Part shown: positions 10,346-23,055 of the stretch, one piece after another
Layout: each line of letters opens with the position of its first letter
Position numbering within the stretch: the stretch's first letter is position 1
Origin: Micrasema longulum
Taxonomy: Eukaryota > Arthropoda > Insecta > Trichoptera > Brachycentridae
NCBI GenBank assembly: GCA_022494885.1
Contig: JAGVSM010003568.1
Coordinates: 1-64,000, forward strand
Direction of reading: 5' to 3'
Length of the DNA stretch: 64,000 nt
The notes under the pieces: generated by a model
Databases searched by the model: none
What the model was told of the DNA's origin: nothing
What the model saw: the letters and a program-made list of their open reading frames with translations, nothing else
Made by a program: the position numbers and the translations under genes

Positions 10346-11390
10346 TCATTATTTCAAATAATTTATAACGAATTTCATTAACATGTATGAGTTTATAATG
10401 ATCAAACGTCTCAATTCTATCAACTTTAAAAGTCTTTCAATAAATGTACAAATAAATATTTATTGAGCATAGTAGGTAGTAATGTCAGGTTTTTACGATA
10501 CAGCGGCTCAAAAAGTAAACAAAATAAATAAATGAATATAAATGCAATGTTTCTAAATGAGATTTTAAAAAGTCGTTAAAATAACCTTAAGTATAGAGAA
10601 AAAACGATGATTGCAAATCCTTGTTTTTATAACATTGTAATTTTAATTAAAAAACAAGTAAATATTATTATACAATAATGATTATTGTTCGCAGTAAAAT
10701 TTTAATGCTAGTTAATAAAACATCAGCCAAGTATAAACATCCAATAAAATTCCCCTTAACACGTAGTAAAGTATATAAACAAGTAAATTACGCATATCAA
10801 ATGATAAATCACGGGAACGTAAGAATTTAATTCGTCAATCAAAAGTAAATAAACCGAGAGCTCGTAAATCAAAGGAAATGGTAAACGTGGCATATTAAAA
10901 TAAAAGTAAGTAGGTAAATCTGTAGACCGATAAAAGCCGAACGCGTTGACAATCAAAATTCACAAGGAAATTTACGATGTGTTTGACAGTGACCTAGAAA
11001 TCTTCAATCTTTATTGTAGGTATTGTATTTTTAATTTTACGACCGCATAAAGTTTTTTGTAAGTAGCCTCATGTTAATATTTACAGTTACTACAGTCATT
11101 GATGAGTTAGGAAATAAAATGATTTTATCGCTCGTTTATCACTCTCGATACGAGAAAACTGTAGCGGGGAAATAACGAAGGATTTAAGTGTCGAGTAATG
11201 CATTTATAAGTGTTAACTTTCATACTTGCGGTTATGGGTTATTCATTACCGACAATTTTTATATTACGCGATAAAATCACCTTAACTCCCGTGTAGATAT
11301 GTTGTTTAACTTATCTTCATAGATGTAAAGACATTGCGTATAAAATATTGAAGATTTATCTCATTGCTTATCATAGTATTCAAGATAGAT
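10346..11390. other. Unassigned AT-rich stretch
   Basis: No gene or recognisable repeat seen. Confidence 0.4.
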
Positions 11391-11394
11391 AATT

Positions 11395-12430
11395 TTATTT
11401 TTATTTATTTTTATTATTTTTCCACGCCCATAAGGGTTTTACATACATGAAAGTTATACAAAATATAAGTATATAAACAACATTAAATTTAAAAAATACA
11501 ATATAAAGCAACAAAAGATAGAACAGTGTTTCGAAGTAAAGTTAGTATAAAAAAAAGAAGATGAGTATATAAACAACATAGATTTTTTTTTAAAAACACA
11601 AAATAAAGAAATAAAATATAGGAACAGTGTTAAGAAGTATAGTTGGTATAAAAATAAAAAGATGAGTGTATTAACAACATAAATTTTAAAAAAATACAAT
11701 ATAAAGTAATAAAATATAGAACTGTGTTTAAAAGTTAAGTTGGTTTTAAAAAAATTAAAACAATATACATATATATATATATTTCTATTTTTTTTAGTTC
11801 TTTTTTTTAATTAGCAAAAGAAATACAGTTAAAGGTTTAAAGCATCTAGGTACATAATGTTATAAAATACAATATGAACAGAATATTAAGTTCTATTTGA
11901 TAAGGAACATATACATTGATATTTAAAATTTACAAGACTCACACTAAAGACATCGATGTTGTTAGCATATTGGTTCGCGAGTACATGCATCCGCATTACT
12001 GGCGAATTCGCGCTGTAATTGGTTGATGATGGACCGCAGTAGAACAAAGTATTACATCGGGTAACTCGACCAGGCACTCGCACATTAGTCAAATTGATAA
12101 GTTCACAACAATCGAACATCGACATTATTATTTTAAACAAAAAAAGCAAGTCATTTAATTTTCGTCTGTTTTCTAATGTTTGGATGTTTAAATAATCATT
12201 TAAGTATGAGTAATTTATGTATTCAATCGGTATACTAAATTTTAATTTGATAAAACGCAAAAATTTATGCTGAACTCTTTCGATGTCCTTAACATGAACC
12301 CTGTAATGCGGTGACCATATAACTGAGTTATACTCGAGTTGACTTCGCACTAGGGCAATATACAACGTTTTCATTATGTTTATAGACTCAAAATCCCATA
12401 TCGTTCGCAGAAAAAAATAATTCAATTGAA
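11395..12430 (-). pseudogene. Jockey/CR1-type reverse transcriptase C-terminus with full 3' UTR
   Basis: A 179-residue minus-strand frame (12425-11886) begins in the thumb region. It reads MKTLYIALVRSQLEYNSVIW, then VHVKDIERVQHKFLRFI, the LVRxxLEYxSxxWSP...IExVQxxFLR signature of Jockey-type proteins. It runs to a natural stop. A ~450-bp 3' UTR follows, with a tandem repeat (11468-11760) and a final CTTATGGGCGTGG hairpin-like motif before an (A/T)-rich tail. The copy is 5'-truncated but retains an open frame, so it is younger than most relics here. Confidence 0.75.
11468..11760 (-). repeat. Tandem repeat, three units of about 96-101 bp
   Basis: Units begin with AGTATATAAACAACAT at 11468, 11564 and (AGTGTATTAACAACAT) 11665. 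Each carries ACAATATAAAG and a GAACAGTGTTT-like word. It lies within the 3' UTR of the Jockey-like element. Confidence 0.65.
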
Positions 12431-14400
12431 GTTATTCTAGGTGAGTTATTGCACATTTTACGTAACCCCATGTCTCGATTAAATTGATGAATATTCTGTA
12501 AAAAATATTTTTTATAAAATCAAATAACTTATACGTTTTTTGTCTTGGCTAGAGGTAAAAAAGCCCACTCGAATGTATCGATAGTGATAAGAAAAAGGTA
12601 TTATAATAATTATTATTATTACGGTTAATTTCAATAAATGACATGACTCTTTTTGTATTAATGTTCCGTGTTGCTAAAAATAAAATCCATGTTATTTCGG
12701 GAATCGGGACATGGCAAATCAATTTAAAAGCGAAATAATTTACACATAAAATAATGCCGAAATAAATAAATTGGCAGGAAAAATGAAAATCAAAAATATG
12801 AAGTCAAATAATTGACATAAAATGACAAAATATAAATACATTACCATTACAAACAATTGGAATTACATTTAAAACGCACATTTCTCGACTAAACCTATAT
12901 AAGTCATTTACTAATAAAAAAAACAATTTTTATTTTAAATTTATGTATAAAAATAGTTTTCACTTATAAACATAACACTATTTTTAATAATTATATATTG
13001 CTCAATGGAAAATCCCTTGTCGAGAAATATTTACATTTTACAATTCTTTTTTGACCACGAATTGTTTGACACGCTTTAAATATAAAATAAACGCACAAAT
13101 AATAATTTGAAACGAGCATACTAATTTTTTTGACACATTCTGAAATGAATGTCGTAATTTTAATACGTTTAAAAATTGAGATAATACTTATATCTAAGTA
13201 ATAAATGAATGATGTTTTTCAAATTTACTCCGTCACAAGAAAATTACGTAATTTAGAATAGAAACAGATGGTATCTAAATTAGTACCCGAAATGGGTCAA
13301 GGAACATTCATCGAAAATAAAAACTCAGCAACTTATTAAAAAAACTTTTTTCAGACTCTTTCTTACACAAACAAAAACCTTTTGTACTTCGATAGCTGTT
13401 CATAAGAAGACTCCGAACAAAATAAGTATTCGTTCACAAGGCGGGACCTTATTTTTTTGCGGCAAAGCAGAAAAAAGACCAATCGGTATTTTATACAGTT
13501 TACCCGTCCCTGAAGCTGTCTTGGAATATGTATGTACGAGTGTGCTTGTTTGCTTCTACTACAAAAATATTCATTCGTACACGGTGCATCAAAAAATCAG
13601 ACATATATATCGCAGTATTTTACATTAATGCTCAATAAATAAACAGCTTGCCCACCACATATCGCACACCGCAACTGACGACTTAAGTCTCTATGGTGGT
13701 GCCCACATACAAGGACTAATAATGAATGTATTTATGCAGAAAGCAGCTAGTCCACAATTTTGGAAAAATGAGATATTGATGTTATCGGGTGCAGTAAGGT
13801 CGATTCTATGTTCTGCTAAAAACAGCCAGACCGCTTTCATACAAAAAACTGTATTAATCACCGTCGGAAAAAGATGTCGATCACGAAAACGGCATTCCTC
13901 AATTCGCAGAAAACATCCACAAAACTAGAAAAATCTTATGGTACTTTAAAAATCTTTTAAACTGGTTAAATACATAATAAAATTCTTGTTTGTGACGTTT
14001 GAAAAAATCTTATGTATTCATTCCTTATCGTTTGTTAAAGTCAAAAACATTCCAACTATTGTGTAGATTTTATAATTCACCCTTTTGACAAAATGGCCAT
14101 TATCTCAGTTTTACTGTTCTATAGCTAGCTGCTTTCTGTATAACTACTTTCAATTATTGACCGGGAAAAGCTGCCTGAAGAGCTCTCTGGAATCTGGGAG
14201 CCTTGACGTCGTTGTGATGAAAGAAGGTCATCCAAAAGTAAATAATATGTACTTCATTGGAATGACGAAACGAGGGAAGTAAATTTTTCACGGACTGGGA
14301 TTCAATTGATTGGACATGATCGATTCAGAAAATTAATTAGAATATCCGCAGCAGCACAAAGGGGAATCAGCAAACAATGAACAATTAAAAAAAGTTTATT
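12431..14400. other. Unassigned AT-rich stretch
   Basis: Small open frames (for example 13722-13928) have no recognisable family. A GCCCACCACATA / TATGGTGGTGCCC pair near 13650-13703 could form a weak hairpin. Nothing else seen. Confidence 0.4.
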
Positions 14401-14404
14401 GTTT

Positions 14405-14630
14405 GTGAAAAAAATACATCATCATTATCAGCTTCCATGTCCGCTCCCTAGTTGGAGCATGTAGTATCCACAAAGAACCTCCAGCCCTCTCTGCCGGTCA
14501 CCTGGTCGTGTGCATCTAGATTTAAGCCATATACTCGTCTTGTAGTTCTGACATATGTAAACTGCTGACAAACAGTTCTTAGAAAACGTCCAGGATTCCG
14601 AAAACCTGATGCCTTGTAAAGTAGGTAAAC
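14405..14630 (-). pseudogene. RTE-like 3' end with GATGATG tail
   Basis: The plus strand starts CATCATCATTATCAGC and then carries TCCGCTCCCTAGTTGGAGCA and GAACCTCCAGCCCTCTCTGC. On the minus strand this reads as a short DQVTGREGWRF-like end followed by a GATAATGATGATG tail. It resembles the RTE C-terminus (ARDRxxWRxLV). The match is short. Confidence 0.4.
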
Positions 14631-14734
14631 GTGGTTAAGGCTCTTAGGAAATATTTATTACAAAAACTAATTTTACAATAAATATTTTTAAAAAAATTAA
14701 TAATAATAAAGACAGCATTTAAGAGATGGGAACA

Positions 14735-14795
14735 CGGGTGTTTATGCATTTACAGGGCTTATGATCTGTCATTGACGGGTTTAAGTGATTAAATT
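14735..14795 (+). mobile_element. MITE-A fragment
   Basis: TTATGCATTTACAGGGCTTA, TGATCTGTCATTGACGGG and TTTAAGTG are the middle of the MITE-A left arm. Confidence 0.55.
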
Positions 14796-15985
14796 TTACA
14801 TGAAAAATATAGGATATTAATTAATAATATTTTTATTTAAGTTTTTATTTATTAAACTTTTCATACGTGTATATTTGGACATTGGCGGGCTTTTTGCCGG
14901 TTGGACTTTATTATTTTCAAAAAGTATGCGAGAAATGAAGAAAGAAACAAATTTAATGGTGCAGTAATTAATATCAGTTATTTTTATATAAAACCGCATA
15001 ATTATTAAAAAATTAACCATTTTTAAAAAACACTTCAAGTTTTTAAGTACCAAAATTTATTTTTTTCATTTTTTTGTTTCACCTTTTGAGTCTCATGTTA
15101 TCATAAGAAATTTATTTTTTAATTTGAGAGCTCGACTGTAAAATAACAAAACACGTTTTTTTATTTAAAAAAAACAGAAAATATTACATTTTTCAACGAC
15201 TCTATGTTTTGAGTCATTCTGTAGTTATCTCGTAGTAAGTAAGTACCGCAGAGTCCTAGAGAGTTGGTTGAGCCGTATATATTTAGAATCCATGCTGAGC
15301 GAAATTTTCGGTAAATAGATATATTATCTTTGTACATAAACAAACGTTGTACACCAGAAAAAAAATCTAAAATAAAATTGCTTTGTGGACTGTGGACGCG
15401 TTTTAAACACAGTTATTTTAAAAATTTAAAACATTAATAAGAAACACCAGTTTCCAGTGGTACGTTTTGAATTTTCTCACGCGATGATTGAAGTGTGCAA
15501 TTTGTAAAAACGATTTACCTTTCAATGTAAGCCGAATTGAGAAGTTTATTCTTATAAATATTATCGCAGCCATAAACACAAGTGCTAACGTTTTTATATT
15601 TCGCACATCTTTACGTAAAGTATCTACCTACGAGACCTCATTTTATCTCGAACAGTCATGAAACCTTTATAAAAAAAAATATTCTTGGCCACATTTAGAC
15701 ATTTTAAAATTGAGTGTTTAACGCTACAATCGCTAGAAAAATCACTAAAAAATATCCCAGGGGTGAGGTTTTTGGTTAAAAAAGCAGTCACTCGGTACTA
15801 GGTACATACATATATCAAATATGTACCTACTACCAACACAGTTCTCCGAGTTAAGTGCTTTGAAATAAACTAAAAGGCCATTTTGTGCCATAATTTCATC
15901 GGAAAAGAGTTTTATTTTTGAGTTAAATGTTATAATAACATCGTGTTAACCGATCTATTTGTTAATAAACAATCACAATACTTAA
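14796..15985. other. Unassigned AT-rich stretch
   Basis: No gene or recognisable repeat seen. Confidence 0.4.
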
Positions 15986-16180
15986 TACTAAAGATCTCAA
16001 TTTGCGCATGCGTAGAATTGTGAAATTCAGTACTAGAGGAGAGGATATTCCGAAATTGGACTGAGCGCAGTGTATTTTACATCAGTCCGCGCATAACTGT
16101 GCAGTCGAAAGATTGTGTATGGGGTCGCCGCATTTTTCTAGGAGTTATTGATGAATGAACATCGAACCCTTCTAAGATCG
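15986..16180. promoter_or_regulatory. NRF1-like site in a GC-richer patch
   Basis: TGCGCATGCG at 16003-16012 is a strong NRF1-type word. The following 170 bp are richer in CpG than the flanks (GGACTGAGCGCAGTG, GTCCGCGCATAAC, GGGGTCGCCGCA). It could be a promoter or enhancer. No transcript evidence is available. Confidence 0.25.
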
Positions 16181-16649
16181 CTACGATAACAGCAAACTAT
16201 TTTTTAAATAGTTGTTGTAGTAATTTAATAGAATAGTTAACTAAACGATGATTCTATGGAATAAAAAAAATAGATATTGATTGTTTATAGGTCAAACTTT
16301 TAGGGAAGCGTTGGTTCCATCCCACTCCGAACCATAACCGTTACATGTTTATTCCGTCTACATTTTTTTTAAATTAAAGCATACTGCAATAATAAATCAA
16401 CTCACCGGTAAGTTAAAGGTATATGAAATCAGATTAAATATACAAATTTTGTGAATATAACAGTTGTTTTTTTGTCGTAATGGAACCATCGATTAGTAAT
16501 ACTTCGTCTTTGCTGAACTAATGATGACAATTTTTTTTTACAAGTATGCTCTGTAACAATACTCACATTAATAATGGAAGTTTGCGTACTTAAAAATCAG
16601 TGTTCAGTTCGCTCGGCGTTCAGAGCTCTTCAAGTAACCCATATATTTA

Positions 16650-16805
16650 CTCCGTGACAAGTTTGGCGACAACATTATTTACAGAAATGGTCCGGTTTAT
16701 TGGCCTCCACCATCCTGTGATTTGAAGCGATTTTACTATTAAGTCCACGGTCTATGGTCATGTAAACATGACATCCGAAAACTCATTCAAACAAATATCT
16801 TCTTC
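16650..16805 (+). pseudogene. Mariner/Tc1-type transposase C-terminal scrap
   Basis: The plus frame from 16656 reads DKFGDNIIYRNGPVYWPP, then PSCDLKRFYY and a stop at 16740-16742. This matches the catalytic end of mariner-like transposases (KFGDxIISRNGPVNWPPRSCDLTPLD), whose last D is catalytic. Here the D after LxP has been lost and the frame is stopped. No terminal inverted repeats were found around it, so it is a dead fragment. Confidence 0.6.
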
Positions 16806-17372
16806 TCTTATTTCAGCTTAAAGTTCTAGCGTGCTTAAATAATGTAAAGTTAATTTTGTATTCTCACAGTAAATGTATTTTGTTAGTCTTCGTGGGTGTT
16901 CGAATCCTTACGTACAATGTATCACGTACAATTTGAAGTATTGTTATCAAAAAATATCAGTACCATTCACTTCGTAGAGTATTCGTAATATAAAGTATGA
17001 ATTCTCCGCTTCAATAGCATCCTCGTGAGGAAAAATATTCTACGTGCGTTATCCAATAAGCCTGCTTCGAAAATACAACAAAAATGGACGATTTTATTGC
17101 AGGTATGCGATGAATTCGAAGCATGTCTTGAATAAATTCAGAATTGCGTAAAAAGTATGTCTGATTAGGATCCGCACACTAAAATTGAGAGTTGAAAATC
17201 AAATTACTCATATATTACTAAAGCTACCAAATTTCTACTATAAATACTTTGTTTGCAATACATAACGAAATAACTGTTTTGTACATACACCATATATGCT
17301 GTGCGCCGTTTGTTTATTATATTTGTATAGCAAGTTGTAATATACTAGTATTAACAATATTATATCTTTATT
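16806..17372. other. Unassigned AT-rich stretch
   Basis: No gene or recognisable repeat seen. Confidence 0.4.
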
Positions 17373-17620
17373 ATTCGGGAATATAAAAGTTAATGCATCT
17401 ACAGGGCTTATGACCTGTCATCGGCTAGTTTAAGTGGCTCTGTGTAAAGTGTGTTAAGTGCAAAAACACAGTGTGTAAAGTGGCTACTTAAACCAGTCAA
17501 TGAGAGGTCATTAGCCCTGTAGATGCTTAGACTTCTATATTCCCTTCTCTTTAATGTTTTCCATCTCTGTAGTAATATGTTAATTTTAAAGAGGTTTACC
17601 TCCACTAAAAAGTGTCTTGG
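17373..17620. mobile_element. MITE-A compact fold-back
   Basis: Both arms are present. The left has GCATCTACAGGGCTTATGAC, TGTCATCGGCTAG. The right has CCAGTCAATGAGAGGTCATT, AGCCCTGTAGATGCTTAG, then TTCCCTTCTC and TCTGTAGTAATATG. The centre is a duplicated CAGTGTGTAAAGTGG-like word. Arms differ at many positions, so it is an older insertion than the 20.4 kb copy. Confidence 0.65.
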
Positions 17621-20289
17621 CGGGATTTTTGTATTTACTCTTAATATCTCTTGTTTTTTATCTGATATATTATGTCCATATTTCAATACATATATATTTT
17701 TTTATTAAATATGATATTATCACACGTCCAAAGTACCTGTAAATATAAGCAGTCTTATACGGGTTACAAATTAATTATCGACACACAATTGAGTGAAATA
17801 TTATTTGTATTTATTCGAGTTAGTTAAGCTTAATAGAAAGACTAACAATTTATATCAATTGGTGTTAATTTATAAGAACATTTAATTAATTATGTTACAC
17901 TGCATGGATAATTAAACCGTAAGATTTATAATGTTAGCTTGTTATAATTAAAATGACCACATGAAATAAATTACTTTAAATGCAATCAATGTTTCTTCCA
18001 AGCGCTATTTACGCAGCAACTTCAGCTTTGACAAATGAAAAAAAAATCGTTTAACATTACGTTGTCACGTATATTAAATGAACAAACTGTACATTATAAA
18101 CGAAAAGATTGTAGTTTATTGATTATTAAAAAACATCTTAATTTATCTTACGCAAAAATTATTCAAATTTAAATTTCTTTATGTCGTGCTTCGGATATGA
18201 ATTCTATTTTATATCAAGTTCCAGAGTTAACGTTTTGAGTAAGATCATTAAAAGTATCGCTTAGAAGAACCCGAGTTTCTTGGTTAGTTTTCGACATGGG
18301 TCACAACTAAAATGGGACATGTAACAAATCAAATAGCCGGACTTTCTTGCTGACCACAATCACCGAGTCCTATCTTCATCTTATCTAAAAGAATTTTCTT
18401 ACTTCATTAGGCTCCCCCACTCAGTTGGAGACAGACTTTACTCAGCACATTTTGTTGCATCTTTATCTGTGAAGCGAACCTTAGGTAATCTCCAAAAACG
18501 ACGATAAAATGAAGAGTTGTAAATCAATGTCATTAAACGAGGTGATTGTTTACAAACTTCTTGAAATACCAAAATTACTAACTTACAACCGGAGTCGTTT
18601 TTTCAATAACGTCACGTTTTCAATAGAGTAAGTACCTCAGTGTTGAATACAAACGATTACTTTTATTTTGGCTATTTCTATGCTAAATTACAATTATTGA
18701 TTTTACTATCTGTATTAGAATCTAATGGTTTTACAAGACATAAATTATTGTTTTAAGTCCAAAGTGTATTTTTGCTCGGTATTAAATTGATAATAAAGTG
18801 TTGCGTGTAATATGATGTCTTGCACGATTTCCGCTTGCCTAGCGCGGGTTCTAATTTACAATGCAACTCGGTTATGCTTAGGCAATAAGTAGGTTTAAAG
18901 GCACTAGATACACCTAATGAATTATTTGAATAAATAAACCGAAAATATGAGATTAATCAATGGGTGGATTCACTAAATTTTTTATTATTATTATTGTGAG
19001 AGCAAAATTACGAGCTGAATCGTCAATAAAAAAATTATTTAATAAACATGATAATTATAATCAAATATGTCATTTTTGTTATGTTCTGCTGGACCTGTTT
19101 TTATAAAATAATAATTTATCGGAGAAGATTCAAAGATAGAGAGAATGTTGAATACAATGAATTTATTATAATTTTTGGGACATATCCAAAATCGTATTGA
19201 TTAATCATCGACTTAACATAAATAGACAAGTCTTGCAAGATTAAAATGAATAAAAAAACGATGATAATTCAGGAAAAATATAACTTAATGTTTGATTTCA
19301 TATCTTCTGATATTGGGTTTTGTAAATGTGTATTAGTCGCGAGCTGTATTTTCTCTCTCGGAATATTGTCAGTAAGGCGGGGGCGAATTTGAATAAATGG
19401 AAAGCTTTTTTACAAACGACGTTGAATTAAGTACGGGGTTGCACGCAAGCCGTTTCCTAAACTGCTGATTAAAAACCCCAGACTACTAGCGAACTCTGTG
19501 AACGCCCGGTCGAAGGAAGAACAACTTCGAAATACGAGGCTATTCCAACTGGTTTCGTTTACTTTAAATTGGAAACATTTTCTTGTTCTCCTCCTAGTCT
19601 ATATTGTATCCACCAGCACGTTCCCCACTGCCGAACATAACTCCGGATAACGTCAAAGTTGAGACGAGATTTGTACACTGAAATATTATCAAAGTTTTTT
19701 GATGCCCACAGGCCACGGAAATATAAGAGTTTTTCTTATTATTGTACCAGATGACGGCTTTGCGAGGACAATCCGAGAACTTCAGTTACTTTCTGGATTT
19801 TTTCCATCAAACTAGACCGGTAATCTATACCGAAATACCCACGAAATTCACCTAAACTTCAAGATAATTTGCTTGATTAAAAATATCACAAGCAAAATTT
19901 GAGTGCGGTTATTATAAAATAGGTAGATACCCCGTGTAATTTGTGGTCAATATACACCCAATTTTAAGCCGCAGAAATAAAAAGAAATAACTTTATTAGC
20001 TCATAAGTTTTACTAGGATTTTTTTTCTTCATTTGTATGATAATTTGTTTTAATTACATTAACCTAGACAAAATTGAATTGCTCTGAGGTAATGTGGTAT
20101 AAAGCAACGCTTTAAATAATAATATTTCAATATAACATACAACATTCAAATACATCACGAGAACAGTAAAATCTAGAATAATAAATTAGGAACTGAAATC
20201 ATACCATAAACAGCCAGACAGAACTAAACAAAAGACTTAGACAACAATTGCAAAAGATGTTAAAAATATTATTATCAACAACAAAGTAT
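17621..20289. other. Unassigned stretch
   Basis: Long AT-rich stretch without recognised repeats. A slightly GC-richer block (about 19330-19860) contains no open frame that I would trust. It is a plausible place for conserved non-coding DNA if this is an intron. Confidence 0.4.
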
Positions 20290-20371
20290 GAATAAAGACA
20301 AAAACCTATTTTTTTAAATTTTATTTTAATTTTACAATACGCCCAAGGTGCATTTACAAAAAAATATTCTC
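20290..20371 (-). repeat. LINE 3'-end-like sequence
   Basis: On the minus strand, TAAATGCACCTTGGGCGTAT followed by an A-rich tail resembles the terminal motif of the Jockey-like copy at 11.4 kb. It abuts a MITE-A. Confidence 0.3.
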
Positions 20372-20595
20372 ATATTACAACAGAGATGAAGAACGTTTAA
20401 GAGAAGGTAATATAGAAGTCCAGGCATCTACAGGGCTTATGACCTGTCAAGCATAAGCCCTGTAGATGCCTGGACTTCTATATTACCTTCTCTTAAATGT
20501 TCTTCATCTCTGTTGTAATATGTTAAAATAAACAACTCCCCAGGGAGTTGAATCCAGTCTTTGTCTAAAAAAATTTGGACAAACTCAAAATATTG
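20372..20595. mobile_element. MITE-A compact fold-back with near-perfect palindrome
   Basis: Arms 20375-20441 and 20452-20518 are 67-base inverted repeats. Comparing them base by base shows a single difference (CGTTT against CATTT). They are separated by a 10-base loop. One outer flank (20522-20595) carries the family terminus CTCCCCAGGGAGTTGAATCC, AGTCTTTGTCT and TTTGGACAAACTCAAAATAT. The transcript would fold into one long hairpin. No protein is encoded. Confidence 0.8.
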
Positions 20596-22640
20596 TTAAA
20601 AAAATATTCAGTTAAGTACAAACATAGTAGGTAATAATTTTAAAAATAAACAACATTTTCTTTTTTTATACATGTGGAAACAAAAAAACATGCAGCAATG
20701 CAAAATAAAAGGTGAAACTTTGCATATTAAAAAAGAAAAAAAGTTAAATATGGATATAAGAAAAATGTTAGAATTGAAAAGAAAATTGTAAATAACTTGT
20801 TAAATGAACGTAATAATCCGCAAGGGTTTATAAATAAATTTCAAATGATTTTTTATTCATATACATTGGTTCAATTGACAGTAATCCTTGTCAAATTCAA
20901 AAATCTTTTTAAATTAAGACTTACTATCGTTTGTTTATGAAGATTTGTTAAAAGGATAAAACATTTATTATAATCATTACGCAAAATCGTGTTTTAAATT
21001 TAGGATAAAGATTTCCAAAATGTCTCAAGAAATGATTTAATTTATTTTATTTCACCTGAATTTATTTACATACCTTTAATTCATTCACTTTATACCTCAT
21101 TACATGAATTTTATTTTGTATTTGAATATGAAAAACTATAATGCGAAAAATGTTTTTGTTAGATCGATTTTCTCTTGACTTCATTTTTCGATGATTACAT
21201 TCAAATTGAAAAAAAATAAAATGACAATTTTTTTATAAAGGAAACTCAAAGTTTGGCCTTATTAAAGAAGTTTTTCGTTTGATTATGCTAACTGAAGTAA
21301 TTCGCGATGAACAAACTTGGCCAGACTTAAATAATAACATAGTACAATATTTTAACTTCCGCACACAGCTCAGTCTTGCATACCAAATAGACATTTTATA
21401 TTTATTAAAATAATTTGCTTTTACGATAAATTAAATTTAGAGTTTTACCTACAGCTCCAAAAAAAACCATTTTACTACGAAATTTCGTTTTCTCTAGGTA
21501 TTTGATAATATGATTTTAAAAATCTTATCAACTTTCGATGTAAAAATTGGTATTTCACCATTGGTTGGAGTTTGTAAAAAATACTTTCCGGAAAATGTCT
21601 ACTTCTCCTTTCTGATTTCTGCTAGATTTTAACTCAACAGATCGCCTCATGGTACAGTCAGAATAATTCTCTTCTCTCCGAGAGCCCAATTCACCCCTAA
21701 GAAGGGATGATTTTCAGTGCAATTCTCTTTCCACCCTCTCTCATTACCTTTTAGGTAATTTTGCTACTCAACGTATAAGGAAAATACCCTCTATTTATCC
21801 CACTATAGATTTTCCATTGCAGTTTAGTATAATAATTCTTCACCCTATGATGCCAGCGCTAATAGCCTTAAATTTTGAGGGTTTAGTATCATCCCTTTAT
21901 TATTATGATCATCACACTATTATTTCTACACTCACATTTAAAAGTATCATAATAACTTATAAACAAGTACTTTAATATAGGAAATCCAAAAATATATTTT
22001 GATTCCATCCCCAATTTTTGTTTAGAAGCAAAACAGTAAAGGTTTAATGACTAGATTAAATCAAGTACCGAACCCTACTTGGTACTGATTTACCTAATTT
22101 ACTTTCTCTAGATTCCAGTTTTCTTAATATTTTCTCCGTGGTGGTAGAAAAAAGGAGAGTCATATTGATGACCTAGCTTAAGGTACGGATAGGTTTCCCA
22201 GAAAAGGAAGAGCATAAAGGAAAATTGGGATTTATCCAACTTTGGTCCTAAAATAATAAGTTATTTAGGTACATCCCTTCCCCGATATCTGAGCCCGAAT
22301 AGGAATCTCTCGGTTATTTTTTGGAAAACAAAAAACAAATTTAAGAAAAGTTTTATGCAAAGCGCTCCGGAAATTTATGAAAACAAGAGGGAATGAACGC
22401 GTCTGACAAATATCCAAGTTCTTACGAATTTCGAATTCCCGAAAGGGAACTCGCTTCATTCATTTGCATTCTCAAAACAAACAGAGATCGTACCTCCTTC
22501 ATAAGCGTAAAATGGGTAGGAACGGATTTACGTTAAGTATTTAAGAAAACTAGCTTTTCATATTGTGTTTGTAATTAATATAATAAACAGCAAAACAAAA
22601 TAAAACAATCGCTAAAATTATACTAAAAAAGCCTTGATCT
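20596..22640. other. Unassigned AT-rich stretch
   Basis: No gene or recognised repeat. A somewhat GC-richer patch lies at 21600-21800. Confidence 0.4.
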
Positions 22641-23055
22641 TACTCATCAAATTTAATTTTAATATACTTTCAATTGATACCATATTTAAAAGAGCATCTA
22701 TCGTACAAACTTTCAACAAAAAAACGCTGTAATTTACAAAATTCTCGAAACCCTAGATTTCCATATAATTTACCTTTACATAGATGCAACACAACTGCGG
22801 CTTTAAATCATTATTCATATGTTGGGAAAAAAAACTTTAATAATCTTCTGGAAATCTTAAAATCAAAAGCAAATTTTAAAACATTTAAATCTAAATTTAA
22901 AAAAAACACATGAGCCTCACCCTATCCTGAACTCCATACAGTGGAAAATTGTGTATATTTTAGAATATAATAACTAATTTTAAGAAATCTCTTCTATATA
23001 GTAAAAATAAAATGTAAATTAAATCATCTATATATATATATATATATATATACAT
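22641..23055 (+). pseudogene. Non-LTR retrotransposon reverse transcriptase C-terminus and 3' UTR
   Basis: The frame 22674-22913 reads NPRFPYNLPLHRCNTTAALN, then SYVGKKNFNNLLEILKSKAN and KTFKSKFKKNT before a stop. This is the common LINE ending (pxxRTxxxxxSFxYxGxxxWNxLPxxIKxxxSxxxFKxxLK), with WN replaced by FN. A short 3' UTR leads to a (TA)n run at 23030-23052. The rest of the protein is missing. Confidence 0.6.
23030..23052. repeat. (TA)n microsatellite
   Basis: About 11-12 TA units directly downstream of the LINE 3' UTR. Confidence 0.85.

Noticed and set aside
11454..11699. 81-codon minus frame rich in Phe and Tyr
   Set aside because: It lies within the tandem 3' UTR repeat of a LINE and is a composition artefact.
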